A stretch of 64,000 nt of DNA, from assembly GCF_020297485.1 (NCBI RefSeq), contig NZ_JAIWZC010000001.1, positions 3,286,001 to 3,350,000 on the forward strand. The letters run 5' to 3'. The stretch's first letter is position 1, and each line of letters begins with the position of its first letter. Below the pieces are notes generated by a model. That model saw only the letters and a list, made by a program, of their open reading frames with translations, ran no database searches and was not told where the DNA came from. This DNA is from Enterocloster clostridioformis. GTDB lineage: Bacteria > Bacillota > Clostridia > Lachnospirales > Lachnospiraceae. Below are positions 39,739 to 49,341 of the stretch, in pieces. A program made the translations under genes and the position numbers.

Positions 39739-40695
39739 CTAAAATCTTCTGCCCCCGCCTCCGTGGCTTCTTCCGCTGCTGGACCGGTGGGTGGAGCTTC
39801 GCCCTGAGCTTTGTCCTGAACCTCCGGATGAGTGATTCTGCGTGGGTCTTGGTATGGGGGCCGATGTAATGAATCTGCGAATCAGATTGTCTCCTGAATC
39901 GCCAAAGGCAAATTTGGCATCCGCCCGGTAGGCCAGATGGCTGTTGGCCCTCTCCCGTTCGGTCTGCTCCATGGAATACCGCCGCTTCACTCCCAGGCAT
40001 ACCGAGCCCGCCACCCCGGCTGATACCAGAAATGCAGACATTCCTTCATACCAGCGTATGCTTCTGTAGATACTGATTTCCCCTGTTTCCGTGTCGTAAT
40101 TATACTGTCCCCTCTGAATTCCCCGATCCACATAATACTCCACATCCTTCAGGAATTCGGCTGCCGCCCTCGCATAATCAAGGTTTCTCAGGGAATAGGC
40201 CACATCATCCTGTATCTGTTCGATCCGCCGGTCTGTGAGAATCCGTATCATATTCCCGGTGGTGGACACATAGCTCTCGCCTCCATAGCTGCCGGGGCTG
40301 TCCATATAAATCAGAAACAGTACGCCGCTGGCTTTCCTGCCTGTGCCCAGGCCGTTCTGGTCGTAAAAATCATCTGCATATTCCCTGGCTGTATGGCTTC
40401 CGTCATTATAAGCAGTGACCACAGCCACGTCCATCCCGGTCTTTTTCCTGCACTGAGCAATCCGTTCCTCCAGGGTTCCGGCTTCCTCTGATGTCATAAG
40501 GCCCGCTCCGTCGAACAGTCTCCGGGCATTCTTGTGGTTCTGATTCTTATCATAGGTCTGGGACTTGTGATATACCCCGGATTCCTGTGCCCGGGAATCC
40601 AGTATGTTTCCCGCTCCGCTCCAGACTCCCAGCCACACCACGGCCGCCGAAACTGCCAGGAGCCTGAGCCATCTAACCATTCTGCGTCCTGTCAT
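39739..40695 (-). CDS. TPM-domain membrane protein (YgcG/YdjH type)
   Basis: A 318-residue protein. A signal peptide or anchor lies at about 8-28. The TPM domain (about 60-190) opens RLFDGAGLMTSEEAGTLEERIAQCRKKTGMDVAVVT, with the family's YADDFYDQNGLG. A second hydrophobic helix is near 222-240, and the C-terminus is a Ser/Gly/His/Arg-rich tail ending GRSHGGGGRRF, as seen in many TPM proteins. It overlaps the zinc-ribbon gene by 4 bases (ATGA). Bacillus YdjH, beside the SPFH protein YdjI and zinc-ribbon YdjG, is the nearest known context. The role is probably in envelope or photosystem-type protein maintenance. Confidence 0.85.
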   Translation of the reverse strand: MTGRRMVRWLRLLAVSAAVVWLGVWSGAGNILDSRAQESGVYHKSQTYDKNQNHKNARRLFDGAGLMTSEEAGTLEERIAQCRKKTGMDVAVVTAYNDGSHTAREYADDFYDQNGLGTGRKASGVLFLIYMDSPGSYGGESYVSTTGNMIRILTDRRIEQIQDDVAYSLRNLDYARAAAEFLKDVEYYVDRGIQRGQYNYDTETGEISIYRSIRWYEGMSAFLVSAGVAGSVCLGVKRRYSMEQTERERANSHLAYRADAKFAFGDSGDNLIRRFITSAPIPRPTQNHSSGGSGQSSGRSSTHRSSSGRSHGGGGRRF

Positions 40696-41777
40696 CCTAA
40701 GAAATACCCTCCTGTCATAAGTAATAAAAACAGCGGAAGGAATACAGAGAAAAAGAGAATAATAATCTTCTTCCTGTCCACAGGCAGCTTTCCGCAGATT
40801 TTTCCGGTCTGTCCGTTAAGGGCGAAATAGTATATCTTTCCCCTGGCCTTGTCATTATATGTAAGGGTCCATACGGGAAGCAGGGCATAACTCCATTTCT
40901 CATCCCGTATGCCTGCTTCCTTTTTGCGGACCTGCATACTGCTGTAGCTCCCGGCCTGGTCCTGAAGGCTTTGAAGGGCAAACTGCCTGACCTCTGTCTG
41001 CACGTCCAGCACAAACTGCTCTTTCTCCATATCCCGGTTCTCGGCCAGGAATCCGGAAAGATAACCCATGGAGAAATTCTCTTTTTCATTCATCCTGTAT
41101 GGGAGCACGCTGTCAACCAGCTGCCTGTTGGCCTTTCTCAGGCCATTTCTGGCCACATGGTTCACCTCCATGGTTCCCTGGCGTTTTACATCGTATACGG
41201 TTGTCTCTGTATACCTCATGCCTGCGGTATCCCATGTCCTGAGCCTGGTCCCCTGGGCGTCCAGCTCGCCGTCCACCCGGCAGCTGTAAAGCCAATAGGG
41301 GAAATAAACCCCGCTCATGCCCTCAATCTGCTTCTTATTGTAAAATGCCTCCGGCACATACCTTTTTCTCCCTATCCACTGGGAAAAAATCTCCTCTGCC
41401 TTCTGCCTGTCTATCTGGAAGGGAATCACATAATCCGGCCTGAACTGCCCTTCCAGCCGTCCTGCCAGTACCACCGGATTATGGCAGTAATAGCAGAAGG
41501 TGGCCGCGGTGGTCTCATCCGTCACAATCTGGGAGCCGCAGCTGGGGCAGGTATAAAGAACCGGCTGAGCCTCAGCGCTGCCTGGTTCCCGGCGGTTTGG
41601 CTCACGGCAATCCGGTTCCTGGTATTCCAGTTCCCGGCGGTTCATTTCCGGGCTCAGGCGTTCCAGTTCTTCCTGGGTAAAATCAGACAGGCAGTATTCG
41701 CAGTGATATTTCTGTGAAGCCGGGTCAAATACAAGGCCGCCGTCACAGTTGGGGCATTTGTAGGTTATGGCTGCCAT
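40692..41777 (-). CDS. Zinc-ribbon membrane protein (YdjG-like)
   Basis: A 361-residue protein. Two zinc ribbons open it: CPNCDGG followed by CEYC (residues 8-30) and CPSCGSQ followed by CYYC (about 75-97), joined by an Arg/Glu/Pro-rich stretch. A large cytoplasmic part follows (about 100-330), with PYWLYSCRVDGELDAQGTR and ALLPVWTLTYNDKARGKIYYFALNGQTGK, and one C-terminal membrane helix (about 338-358). The architecture matches YdjG-like proteins that stand with SPFH and TPM proteins. It is translationally coupled to the TPM gene. Confidence 0.82.
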   Translation of the reverse strand: MAAITYKCPNCDGGLVFDPASQKYHCEYCLSDFTQEELERLSPEMNRRELEYQEPDCREPNRREPGSAEAQPVLYTCPSCGSQIVTDETTAATFCYYCHNPVVLAGRLEGQFRPDYVIPFQIDRQKAEEIFSQWIGRKRYVPEAFYNKKQIEGMSGVYFPYWLYSCRVDGELDAQGTRLRTWDTAGMRYTETTVYDVKRQGTMEVNHVARNGLRKANRQLVDSVLPYRMNEKENFSMGYLSGFLAENRDMEKEQFVLDVQTEVRQFALQSLQDQAGSYSSMQVRKKEAGIRDEKWSYALLPVWTLTYNDKARGKIYYFALNGQTGKICGKLPVDRKKIIILFFSVFLPLFLLLMTGGYFLG

Positions 41778-41804
41778 ATTCTCTCTCTCCTGTAATCAAT
41801 GCCT

Positions 41805-43085
41805 TTAGGGCCTTGGTTTCCCGCATTCGCTGCAGAACTTTCCTGTATTAATGTTTCCGCAGGCACAGGTCCACGGTGCATCGGGACGGGGATGTCCGCA
41901 CTCGCCGCAGAACTTGCCTGTATTAGAAGTCCCGCAGCCGGGGCAGAGCCATGCCCCGGACGGCTGGGTTTCGGGCATCTGGCCGGCCATTCCCCCGCCG
42001 CCCGGCTGTGCCCCTGCCATCTGGTTCGGCGCAGCCCACTGGCTGCCGGACGGCTGGTCCCCCATGGGCTGGCTTACCGGAGCCTGGTTCATCTGCATCT
42101 GCTGCATGTTGGTGTTGGATGCCGCGCCCATGAAGCCGCCGCCCATCTGCATTCCCATCCCCATGCCCATAAAGCCGGCCATAGCTCCGCTGTCGTTGGA
42201 TCCCGCGTTTTTGAGCCCCTCCGCAATGGTGGTCTGTACGTAACCCTCCCTGATTGACGGGTCGCCCATCATGGCTCCCCGGTTCCTCAGGTTAATCAGA
42301 TTCTGGGATTCCTCGTCGTAGGTAATACTGGCAATCCCCACTGCCTGTATCTCCATCCCTCTCATCCGGGTCCATTCCTCATCCAAGGTATGGGCCATAT
42401 ACTGTCCCAGCTCCCGGCTCCTGGAGGTGACATAGGATATCCTGGTGCCGTCTGCCGACATCTGGTTGATGGATGTCTGCAGAGCCTCCAGGAATTCCGA
42501 CAGGTACTGTTCATTGATAGTGTCTATTTCCACATGGTCTGCATTCTTTGGGATAACCTCAGCGTAAAACTTAATGGGGTCCGTGACTTTGATGGAGTAC
42601 GTTCCATGGGCCCTCAGGAACAGCTCCGCATTGTAAAAGTTGTCAAAATAATTCACCGGGTTGCGGGTGCCGAATTTGATTCCCTTTATCTCCTGAAGAT
42701 TCACATAATATACCTTCTGAGCCCCAGGTGTCACGCCTCCAAAACGGATACGGTTAAATGACTCCTTCAGAGCCTCACCAAACTGCCCGTTAAACATGGA
42801 GGGCATGGAGGAATGGCTGACCTTGTAATAGCCTTCCTCCGCCGTATAATCCACTATCTTTCCGCCGTCCACCAGCATCATGAACTGGTTGGGATACACA
42901 TGGATGACGGAACCGTCTGACACGATATCAGATGACCCCTTTGTATTAGATCCCTTTCCCCTGCGCACCTGGACGCCTCGGACAAAGACGGTTCTGTCCC
43001 CCATATCATCCGGCTCTATGGCCTCCAGCCACTGGTCGGCCAGGGCTCCTCCCACTGCTGTGGTAACTGCTTTAATGATTCCCAT
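41805..43085 (-). CDS. SPFH-domain protein with C-terminal double zinc ribbon (YdjI-like)
   Basis: A 426-residue protein. The SPFH/band-7-like domain (about 30-265) is of the 'virion core protein' type found in YdjI, with MMLVDGGKIVDYT and ELFLRAHGTYSIKV. A Gly/Met-rich then Gln/Pro-rich linker follows (about 300-370). The end carries two near-identical zinc ribbons, CPGCGTSNTGKFCGECG and CACGNINTGKFCSECG, evidently a tandem duplication. No membrane helix is seen, so it is probably a peripheral membrane scaffold. It lies 27 bases before the zinc-ribbon membrane protein and 2 bases after the ABC permease gene. Confidence 0.88.
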   Translation of the reverse strand: MGIIKAVTTAVGGALADQWLEAIEPDDMGDRTVFVRGVQVRRGKGSNTKGSSDIVSDGSVIHVYPNQFMMLVDGGKIVDYTAEEGYYKVSHSSMPSMFNGQFGEALKESFNRIRFGGVTPGAQKVYYVNLQEIKGIKFGTRNPVNYFDNFYNAELFLRAHGTYSIKVTDPIKFYAEVIPKNADHVEIDTINEQYLSEFLEALQTSINQMSADGTRISYVTSRSRELGQYMAHTLDEEWTRMRGMEIQAVGIASITYDEESQNLINLRNRGAMMGDPSIREGYVQTTIAEGLKNAGSNDSGAMAGFMGMGMGMQMGGGFMGAASNTNMQQMQMNQAPVSQPMGDQPSGSQWAAPNQMAGAQPGGGGMAGQMPETQPSGAWLCPGCGTSNTGKFCGECGHPRPDAPWTCACGNINTGKFCSECGKPRP

Positions 43086-43087
43086 GA

Positions 43088-44020
43088 TTAATCCCCTTTC
43101 TTAGCTGCCTTCTTCTGTCTGCGCCTGCGCTTAACCGGCTCAACTGCCTTGATAGCCACCCAAATCATCAGCGCGGCTATGGCCAGCTGAATCACAATGC
43201 TGATGATAATCCAGTTCTTCATCACAAAGCCGGTGGACTGCATCCCAAAATAACCTGCCATCTTGGCTGTGGGTGTGCTGCCTCCCATCTGTCCGTTTAT
43301 GATTGTATAAAATGTAGCCGCAGGATTGAGAAGCAGCAGATAAATCACATTTCCCGATGATGGTTTGACCACATTTTCCCCGAAACCATAGGCCGCCACT
43401 GAATTGCTTATATTCATGGAGGACAGGGAGAGTGAAAACTTATTTATAAAGTATGTCCCGGCCACCACGGCTATAAGCACTCCATAGGTAACCACCGTGG
43501 ATATGGTAGACCGCTTGAACAGGGCCGAGAAACAGATTCCCAGGCTTCCCGCAAAAAAGGCCACCGTGATATAGCACAGAAGGAGAGACAGGATATCCTG
43601 CCATGTGATTCCCCCATAGACAAATACCATGGCCACCGCTGGGAAGCTGGACACAATCAGTAAGAGCAGCGTGCTCAACGCGCTCATCAGCTTCCCGATC
43701 ACCACCTGTGACGCCGTCATCTGGGTAGTGAGCATCAATTCCAGGGTCTGCCGCTCCCGCTCCCCGCTTATGCTGGCCGCTGTCACGGCCGGCACTATGA
43801 ACATCAGCAGTATAAACTCAATGGTGGTGACAAACTCATACATATCCATGAAGCTGCTGTACTGTATGACCGCCGCGGACTCCACCTGGGCCACGGCGGA
43901 ATACATATTGAGCAGTGTGACCATGGACAGGATTCCATTGAACAGCACGATGATGAGGGGCAGCCGGATACTTCTGGAGCTGACCTTCATCTCCCGGCTA
44001 TAGACCGGATTTCGCATCAT
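43088..44020 (-). CDS. ABC-2 type exporter permease
   Basis: A 310-residue membrane protein with six hydrophobic helices and the ABC-2 hallmark ISGERERQTLELMLTTQMTASQVVIGKL (about 80-110). It ends in a basic tail (KRRRRQKKAAKKGD). The ATG at 44020 lies inside the end of the ATPase gene. It belongs with that ATPase and the 843-residue secreted/membrane protein as an export or gliding-type complex. The substrate is unknown. Confidence 0.88.
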   Translation of the reverse strand: MMRNPVYSREMKVSSRSIRLPLIIVLFNGILSMVTLLNMYSAVAQVESAAVIQYSSFMDMYEFVTTIEFILLMFIVPAVTAASISGERERQTLELMLTTQMTASQVVIGKLMSALSTLLLLIVSSFPAVAMVFVYGGITWQDILSLLLCYITVAFFAGSLGICFSALFKRSTISTVVTYGVLIAVVAGTYFINKFSLSLSSMNISNSVAAYGFGENVVKPSSGNVIYLLLLNPAATFYTIINGQMGGSTPTAKMAGYFGMQSTGFVMKNWIIISIVIQLAIAALMIWVAIKAVEPVKRRRRQKKAAKKGD

Positions 44021-44963
44021 ATGACAACACCACCCTTTCCTCTTCATGTTCTGTCAGCTGCATAAATACGGATTCCAGGCTTCCCTTTTCCCGGGTGAAT
44101 CCGTTGACCAGCACGTCGCTGTCAATCAGCCGCTGGAGCAGCAGGGCCTCGTCCTGGGCATCCCCCGCAAACCGTACGCAGATATCCTGTTCACGCAGGG
44201 ATATGGTCTGCACACAGGGATGGCTCTTAAGAATGGACAGCGCCTTGTCAATGTTGGTGAACACGGATATAACCAGCGGATTGGAGGTATTGACCCTGGA
44301 CAGGATATCGTCTATATTTCCCTCCAGCACCATCCTTCCCTGGTCTATGATTCCTATATCCGTACAGAGCTCGGACAGCTCGGACAGGACATGGGAACTG
44401 ATTACTATGGTCTTGCCCGATTCCTGGAGCTCCTTTAATATCTCCCTGAACTCAAAGCGGGTCCTGGGATCCAGCCCCGATGTAGGTTCATCCAGTATAA
44501 GGATGGCCGGATCGTGAATCAGGGCCCTGGCCAGGCACAGTCTCTGCTTCATGCCCCTGGACAATCCGTCCACGAAGAAATCCAGCTTATCCTCCAGCCC
44601 CACCTGCTCCAGCAGGGCCGTGTATCTCTTCCTTGCCACCAGGCCGCTTATGTGGTGGCAGGCCGCAAAGAATTCCATGTACTCCGACACGGTCAGGTTA
44701 TCGTACACCCCGAAGAAATCCGGCACATAGCCAATCATGGACTTAAGCTTTCCCAGATCGGCACGGGCGTCCATGCCGTTTATGGTAATCCTGCCTTCCT
44801 CCGCCTCCAGGAGCCCTGTCATGATTTTAATGGTAGTGGTCTTTCCGGCTCCGTTGGGCCCCACGAACCCGTAGAGGGCGCCGGTCTCCACCGTCATGTC
44901 CAGGCCGCTTAATGCATGGTATTTTCCGTATATCTTGTGTAATCCTCTTATTTCCAGCATCAT
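43998..44963 (-). CDS. ABC transporter ATP-binding protein (exporter type)
   Basis: A 321-residue ATPase. Walker A GPNGAGKTT is at about 36-44, the signature LSRGMKQRLCLARAL at about 137, and Walker B ILILDEPTSGLDP. After about residue 220 an extra domain (DR-type) follows, as in ABC-2 exporters of the CcmA/NatA class. It overlaps the upstream gene by ATGA and the permease by about 20 bases, so the three are translated together. Confidence 0.93.
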   Translation of the reverse strand: MMLEIRGLHKIYGKYHALSGLDMTVETGALYGFVGPNGAGKTTTIKIMTGLLEAEEGRITINGMDARADLGKLKSMIGYVPDFFGVYDNLTVSEYMEFFAACHHISGLVARKRYTALLEQVGLEDKLDFFVDGLSRGMKQRLCLARALIHDPAILILDEPTSGLDPRTRFEFREILKELQESGKTIVISSHVLSELSELCTDIGIIDQGRMVLEGNIDDILSRVNTSNPLVISVFTNIDKALSILKSHPCVQTISLREQDICVRFAGDAQDEALLLQRLIDSDVLVNGFTREKGSLESVFMQLTEHEEERVVLSYDAKSGL

Positions 44964-47491
44964 TTACTCCTTCCTGTCACAGTCAGTATGGGCAGCATGA
45001 TATTCCAGGTGTAATCGCCGGTGGCATCGTACACATACTTGATGGTCAGGGTATTTCCCGGGGACAGGTATGGCTCCAGCGCCTCCCTGTCATAAGACTG
45101 GACGTGGGTATCCATGGAATCATAGGTGCCGGTATTGTAGTTATAGAAATACATATTGCCCGCAAATGGCACCGTATAGTAATACCGCATGCTCTGCACC
45201 ACCTCATCGCTCATCTGATGGAAGGACAGCTTCTCCACCTCGATGTCATTTCCCAGATAATACTCTAACATGACCGGAGTCAGGCCGTACATGCTGTTGT
45301 TGGACGCATAATACTCGCCTGAAAGCACATTGGGCTGCTTCTGGAGCGCGGATTTGTATATCATGCCGTCCTGTTCATAATTGACATCAATGGAGGAGGT
45401 AAGCAGGGTGGAACCATATGTCTCATAGTTGGGGGACTTTAAGAATCCTGTCTCCTCCTTCTCATTGCTGAATCCCAGTACCCTGGCCTCTGAGTGATAG
45501 CCTGACAGATAGTTTCCCATATAGAAGGACAGAAGGTTGGTCCTCTCCAATGCCTGCACATAGGCCGCGTCCCGTATATCCTTGTCCTCTTTATAGCGGG
45601 AGGCCCCGGTGATCTGCTCTGCCATGGCATAACCGAAATTGGTGATTCCGTATATGACCTTCATGCCGTCCAGACTTACGGTCTCTCCCGGCTCCATGTG
45701 CCCAATGAGAATCATCTGATTATACAGAAGGATGGCCACATTATCCACTTCCTGGCCGTAATTGTTGGTCAGTGTCCCTGTCACCTTACCGTCAAAGGAA
45801 TTCACATCGCCTGTAAATCCCTCCTGCTGTCCGTTTTCCATGCGGCGCTCCATCATGAAGAACTTTGAGTTGAACGCGCCCACATTGTCGGACCTGACCC
45901 TGGTACCCTCATCATCATAATGTATGGTTATGGACGGTGTCTCCTCACCCGTGAATTTGGGCAGGGGGCCCATATTGTAGTAGGCGCTTCCCGTAATGGG
46001 ATACAGGGTGTATTCCGGGTTCAGCGTTACGGAATACGGTTTATTATAGGGGGCCCGCATGTTGATGAATGTGGTTTCCGATATCTCATCCCTGTCCGTA
46101 TCCTTTATGGTTGCATAGGTGAAGAAGGGCCCTGTAAACCGCGTACTCATGCCCATGAGAAGAACCATGCCGGTACAGCACAGGGACAGAATCCCCACGG
46201 ACAACTGGTAATACCGGCGCATTCCCCTCTGTTTCCAGAAGAAGTAGAGGCCAGGTCCGGCCAGAGCCACATAGGCCACCGCCAGTGTCACATACAGGCC
46301 CACCTTTGGAAGATTTTTGATATTTCCTGTATTTATCAGCCCCTGGACTGACCAGAACTGGTTGGATGTGCTTCCGTCCATGGCGCTTGCCAGCCCGTTT
46401 ATCTTATCCTCGCCCAGAAGGGTGGTGAACAGGTTGTCAATATAGGAGATATTGGCCTGGCAGAATTCCTCTATGTCCACAAAATCATACATGGCAACGG
46501 CTGCCAGTCCGTTCCCCACGGAAACCGACGAGAGGACAGACAGCTCGTCGCTGCCCAGCACCTCGGTGCCGCCTTTCAGCATGACATCCGTGCAGACCAG
46601 AGGGATGGAAGCGCCTTCAGGCCGGTCCACCGCATATTCCACGCCCATGTTGATGACCCGCTCGTCGGGTTGGGGAAGGGGCTGCTCCAAAAGTTCCTTG
46701 CCAAATCCCCTCAGGGTATCCTCTCCCCTGTCGCCGGTTCCTATGAGCAGAACTCCGCCCTTACGGACCCACTCCCACACAGCCTCTATCTGCTGCCCTG
46801 ACAGCTTTCCGGAATCAAAATCCGTTATCAGCAGCACATCCAGCTGGTCCAGCCCCAGTTCCGACGCCGGCAGAGTGGCTGCCGTCATCTCGATGGTCTT
46901 GGTCCTGAGGGTGCTGTAGTTAATACCCACGCCATTAAAATACAGAAGCTCCGCCGGGTTGTCACTGAGTACGCCGATAAAAAGCTCTGCCGTCTCCAGG
47001 TTCAGATTCAGCTTCAGGCGTTTGCTCACCACCTCATTTCCATTCTCATCCAGCACACGCACATACATTTGGTCTACCCTTGCCCCCAGGGATATGCTCA
47101 CTGATTTGTTCACGCTTTCGCCGGGTTCAATTTCAACCGGATACTCATACCGGTATACATCATAATCCAGGTTCATGTTATATCCCTGAAAATCCGACTC
47201 CATGGCCAAAATACACAGGGTTCCCTTAAACGCCTGTGCGGACTGGCTGGACAGCTCGATTTTAAGGGGCAGGAAACGGCCGCTTTTCGCTGCATTCTGA
47301 TAACCATAGACCACGTCCATGGCAACGGGTGGTTCCACGGTTTCCTCCTTGGCAGCCGTACTGTCCGTCCCAAAAGCCTGGGCCCCCGGGGACTGGACCG
47401 TGACAGAGGCCGCCAGCATTAAGCCAAAAAGGGTGCTTTTCAGCGCCCTTTTTATTTTCTCCGGAAATATCCGCATGTTACACTTCCTCAT
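44960..47491 (-). CDS. Large membrane protein with secreted domain, ABC-system partner
   Basis: An 843-residue protein. A signal peptide ends at about 35 (LAASVTVQSPGAQA). A beta-rich N-terminal part (about 50-190) resembles Ig/CARDB-like modules. Next comes a Rossmann-like segment with VLLITDFDSGKLSGQQIEAVWEWVRKGGVLLIGTGDRGED (about 215-255), similar to the glutamine-amidotransferase-like domain of GldG/YdcK-like ABC auxiliary proteins. Two membrane helices follow at about 395-450, then a long outside C-terminal region. The start at 47491 has GGAG 8 bases upstream. It links the two-component genes to the ABC exporter. I know of no function. Confidence 0.75.
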   Translation of the reverse strand: MRKCNMRIFPEKIKRALKSTLFGLMLAASVTVQSPGAQAFGTDSTAAKEETVEPPVAMDVVYGYQNAAKSGRFLPLKIELSSQSAQAFKGTLCILAMESDFQGYNMNLDYDVYRYEYPVEIEPGESVNKSVSISLGARVDQMYVRVLDENGNEVVSKRLKLNLNLETAELFIGVLSDNPAELLYFNGVGINYSTLRTKTIEMTAATLPASELGLDQLDVLLITDFDSGKLSGQQIEAVWEWVRKGGVLLIGTGDRGEDTLRGFGKELLEQPLPQPDERVINMGVEYAVDRPEGASIPLVCTDVMLKGGTEVLGSDELSVLSSVSVGNGLAAVAMYDFVDIEEFCQANISYIDNLFTTLLGEDKINGLASAMDGSTSNQFWSVQGLINTGNIKNLPKVGLYVTLAVAYVALAGPGLYFFWKQRGMRRYYQLSVGILSLCCTGMVLLMGMSTRFTGPFFTYATIKDTDRDEISETTFINMRAPYNKPYSVTLNPEYTLYPITGSAYYNMGPLPKFTGEETPSITIHYDDEGTRVRSDNVGAFNSKFFMMERRMENGQQEGFTGDVNSFDGKVTGTLTNNYGQEVDNVAILLYNQMILIGHMEPGETVSLDGMKVIYGITNFGYAMAEQITGASRYKEDKDIRDAAYVQALERTNLLSFYMGNYLSGYHSEARVLGFSNEKEETGFLKSPNYETYGSTLLTSSIDVNYEQDGMIYKSALQKQPNVLSGEYYASNNSMYGLTPVMLEYYLGNDIEVEKLSFHQMSDEVVQSMRYYYTVPFAGNMYFYNYNTGTYDSMDTHVQSYDREALEPYLSPGNTLTIKYVYDATGDYTWNIMLPILTVTGRSK

Positions 47492-47510
47492 CCTATATTC
47501 TCCGTTCAAG

Positions 47511-48635
47511 TCAGCTAATAGTTCCAAAATTCTCTTTATTGATGTCAAAATTCACCTGAAGCTTTACCGTGAACACAGTGCCGTCCAAATCGCTGGTCAC
47601 ATTGATGGTACCCCCGTGCATGTCCACGATTTCCTTTGCAATGGCAAGTCCCAGACCCGTACCACCCGTACTGCTGGACCGGGACTGTTCCACCCGGTAA
47701 AACTTGTTGAATATCAGAGGCAGCTCCTCCGGCGGTATGACGTAGCCGTAATTTGTAATGGAAACCGTCACCACATCCTCCTGGGCCAGTATCTTTACCA
47801 GGACTCTTTTTCCATCAGCGCCATACTTGATGGCATTGCCAATCAGATTGTCGAACAGACGGGCCAGCAGATTGCCGTCAGCTGTTATAATTTTAGCCGG
47901 TACATTGCTCTGCAGGTCATATGACAGGTTCTTTTCCACAAAGTTCGGATATGCCTCCTCCAAAAGCTGTCCCAGCAGCTTTACCACATCCAGCCGGGAT
48001 ACGTGCATGGATATCCTGCCGTAATTGAGCTTTGTAAATCCAAACAAATCTTCAATCAGCTTCTCCAGGCGGCGCGCCTTTCCGTATGCGATTTCTATGT
48101 ACTTGTGCTGCATCTCAGCCGGTATCTTGCTGTTGCCGGCCAGCAGCTCCAGGTATCCGATGATGGATGTAAGGGGTGTGCGCAGGTCGTGGGCCACATT
48201 GGTTATGAGCTCGTTTTTGGTGCGCTCCGATTCCCTCTCCTTATCCATCAGCTCCCGGATATCCTCCACCATCCTGTTAAGGTTGGCAGCCATGCTGGAG
48301 AACTCGTCGTCCCCAATCACATCAATGGTAGTGTTCAGGTTGCCTTCCGATATGCTCTGAACCGCATCCGATATATTGCTGATATAGCGGATATAGGGTT
48401 CCTGCAGAATCATAAAGGTCACCGCGAACAGCACCAGTCCGGACACCACATAAACCAGCACTACCGCCACATGGTAATCCAGCACAGCCTGAAGCAGGCG
48501 GTTCATACGTCCGGATTCCTCCATGTATCTGGCAATCATGGACACGTTGGTCACCAGAAATATTTCCACCAGACAGGAAATGACGGCGCTGTATATAATG
48601 TTGGTGATAACCCGGGTATGGTAGCGCCTGCTCAT
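47511..48635 (-). CDS. Sensor histidine kinase (VanS-like)
   Basis: A 374-residue kinase with two membrane helices (about 12-35 and 65-88) flanking a short extracellular loop of about 30 residues, then HAMP (about 88-140), HisKA with NVAHDLRTPLTSIIGYLELL (His about 157) and HATPase with LIGNAIKYG and GGTGLGLAIAKEIVDMHGG. The layout and HisKA sequence resemble VanS. The tiny outside loop suggests sensing within the membrane or through the adjacent ABC proteins, as in Bce-type systems. Start chosen at the ATG just after the regulator's stop; a TTG four codons earlier is possible. Confidence 0.92.
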   Translation of the reverse strand: MSRRYHTRVITNIIYSAVISCLVEIFLVTNVSMIARYMEESGRMNRLLQAVLDYHVAVVLVYVVSGLVLFAVTFMILQEPYIRYISNISDAVQSISEGNLNTTIDVIGDDEFSSMAANLNRMVEDIRELMDKERESERTKNELITNVAHDLRTPLTSIIGYLELLAGNSKIPAEMQHKYIEIAYGKARRLEKLIEDLFGFTKLNYGRISMHVSRLDVVKLLGQLLEEAYPNFVEKNLSYDLQSNVPAKIITADGNLLARLFDNLIGNAIKYGADGKRVLVKILAQEDVVTVSITNYGYVIPPEELPLIFNKFYRVEQSRSSSTGGTGLGLAIAKEIVDMHGGTINVTSDLDGTVFTVKLQVNFDINKENFGTIS

Positions 48636-48636
48636 A

Positions 48637-49341
48637 TCACTTTTCAATTTTATAACCTACTCCCCACACCGTGGTGATGATTTTATTCTGTCTGGTGTCC
48701 TCTTTCATCTTGCCTCTCAGGCGTCTGATATGTACCATGACCGTGTTGTTGGCCTCATATACCTTTTCATTCCACACCTTCTCGAATATCTCGTCGGTGC
48801 TGAATACCTTGCCCGGGTTGGAAGCCAGCAGGTACAGGATATCGAACTCAATGGGTGTGAGCTTGATTTCCTCATCGTCCACAATCACTTTATGGTTATC
48901 CTTGTTAATGGTCATTCCCTTTATGGTTATCTCGTTGTTGGCCTTTTCCTTGGAAACGCTGTTCGGGTTTAGCTGGGTGTAGCGGCGCAGCTGTGATTTA
49001 ACCCTGGCCGTCAGCTCCAGCGGGTTAAAGGGCTTCACCACATAGTCGTCCGCCCCTGTTCCCAGACCTAATATCTTATCTAAATCCGTGGACTTGGCAC
49101 TGAGCATGATAATCGGGATGTTGTTGGTTTCCCTTATCTTCTTACACATCTCCAGGCCGTTCATCCCCGGCATCATAATGTCCAACAGCACCAGGTGTAC
49201 CTCTTCTTTGGAAAGAATTTCCAGCCCCTTGGCAGCATTCTCTGCCTTATACACTTTATAGCCATCACTTACAAGATAAATCTCAATCAAATCCGCAATC
49301 TCTTTTTCATCATCTACTACCAGGATATTTATATCGGGCAT
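48637..49341 (-). CDS. OmpR/PhoB-family response regulator (VanR-like)
   Basis: A 234-residue regulator: receiver domain (1-120) with VVDDEKEI, phospho-acceptor LVLLDIMMPGMNG (Asp about 54) and KPFNPLEL; winged-helix domain (about 135-232) with LTPIEFDILYLLASNPGKVFS and VMVHIRRLRGKM and YKIEK at the end. It is the first gene of the leftward operon and precedes its kinase directly. GAGGAGGGG stands before the ATG. Confidence 0.95.
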   Translation of the reverse strand: MPDINILVVDDEKEIADLIEIYLVSDGYKVYKAENAAKGLEILSKEEVHLVLLDIMMPGMNGLEMCKKIRETNNIPIIMLSAKSTDLDKILGLGTGADDYVVKPFNPLELTARVKSQLRRYTQLNPNSVSKEKANNEITIKGMTINKDNHKVIVDDEEIKLTPIEFDILYLLASNPGKVFSTDEIFEKVWNEKVYEANNTVMVHIRRLRGKMKEDTRQNKIITTVWGVGYKIEK

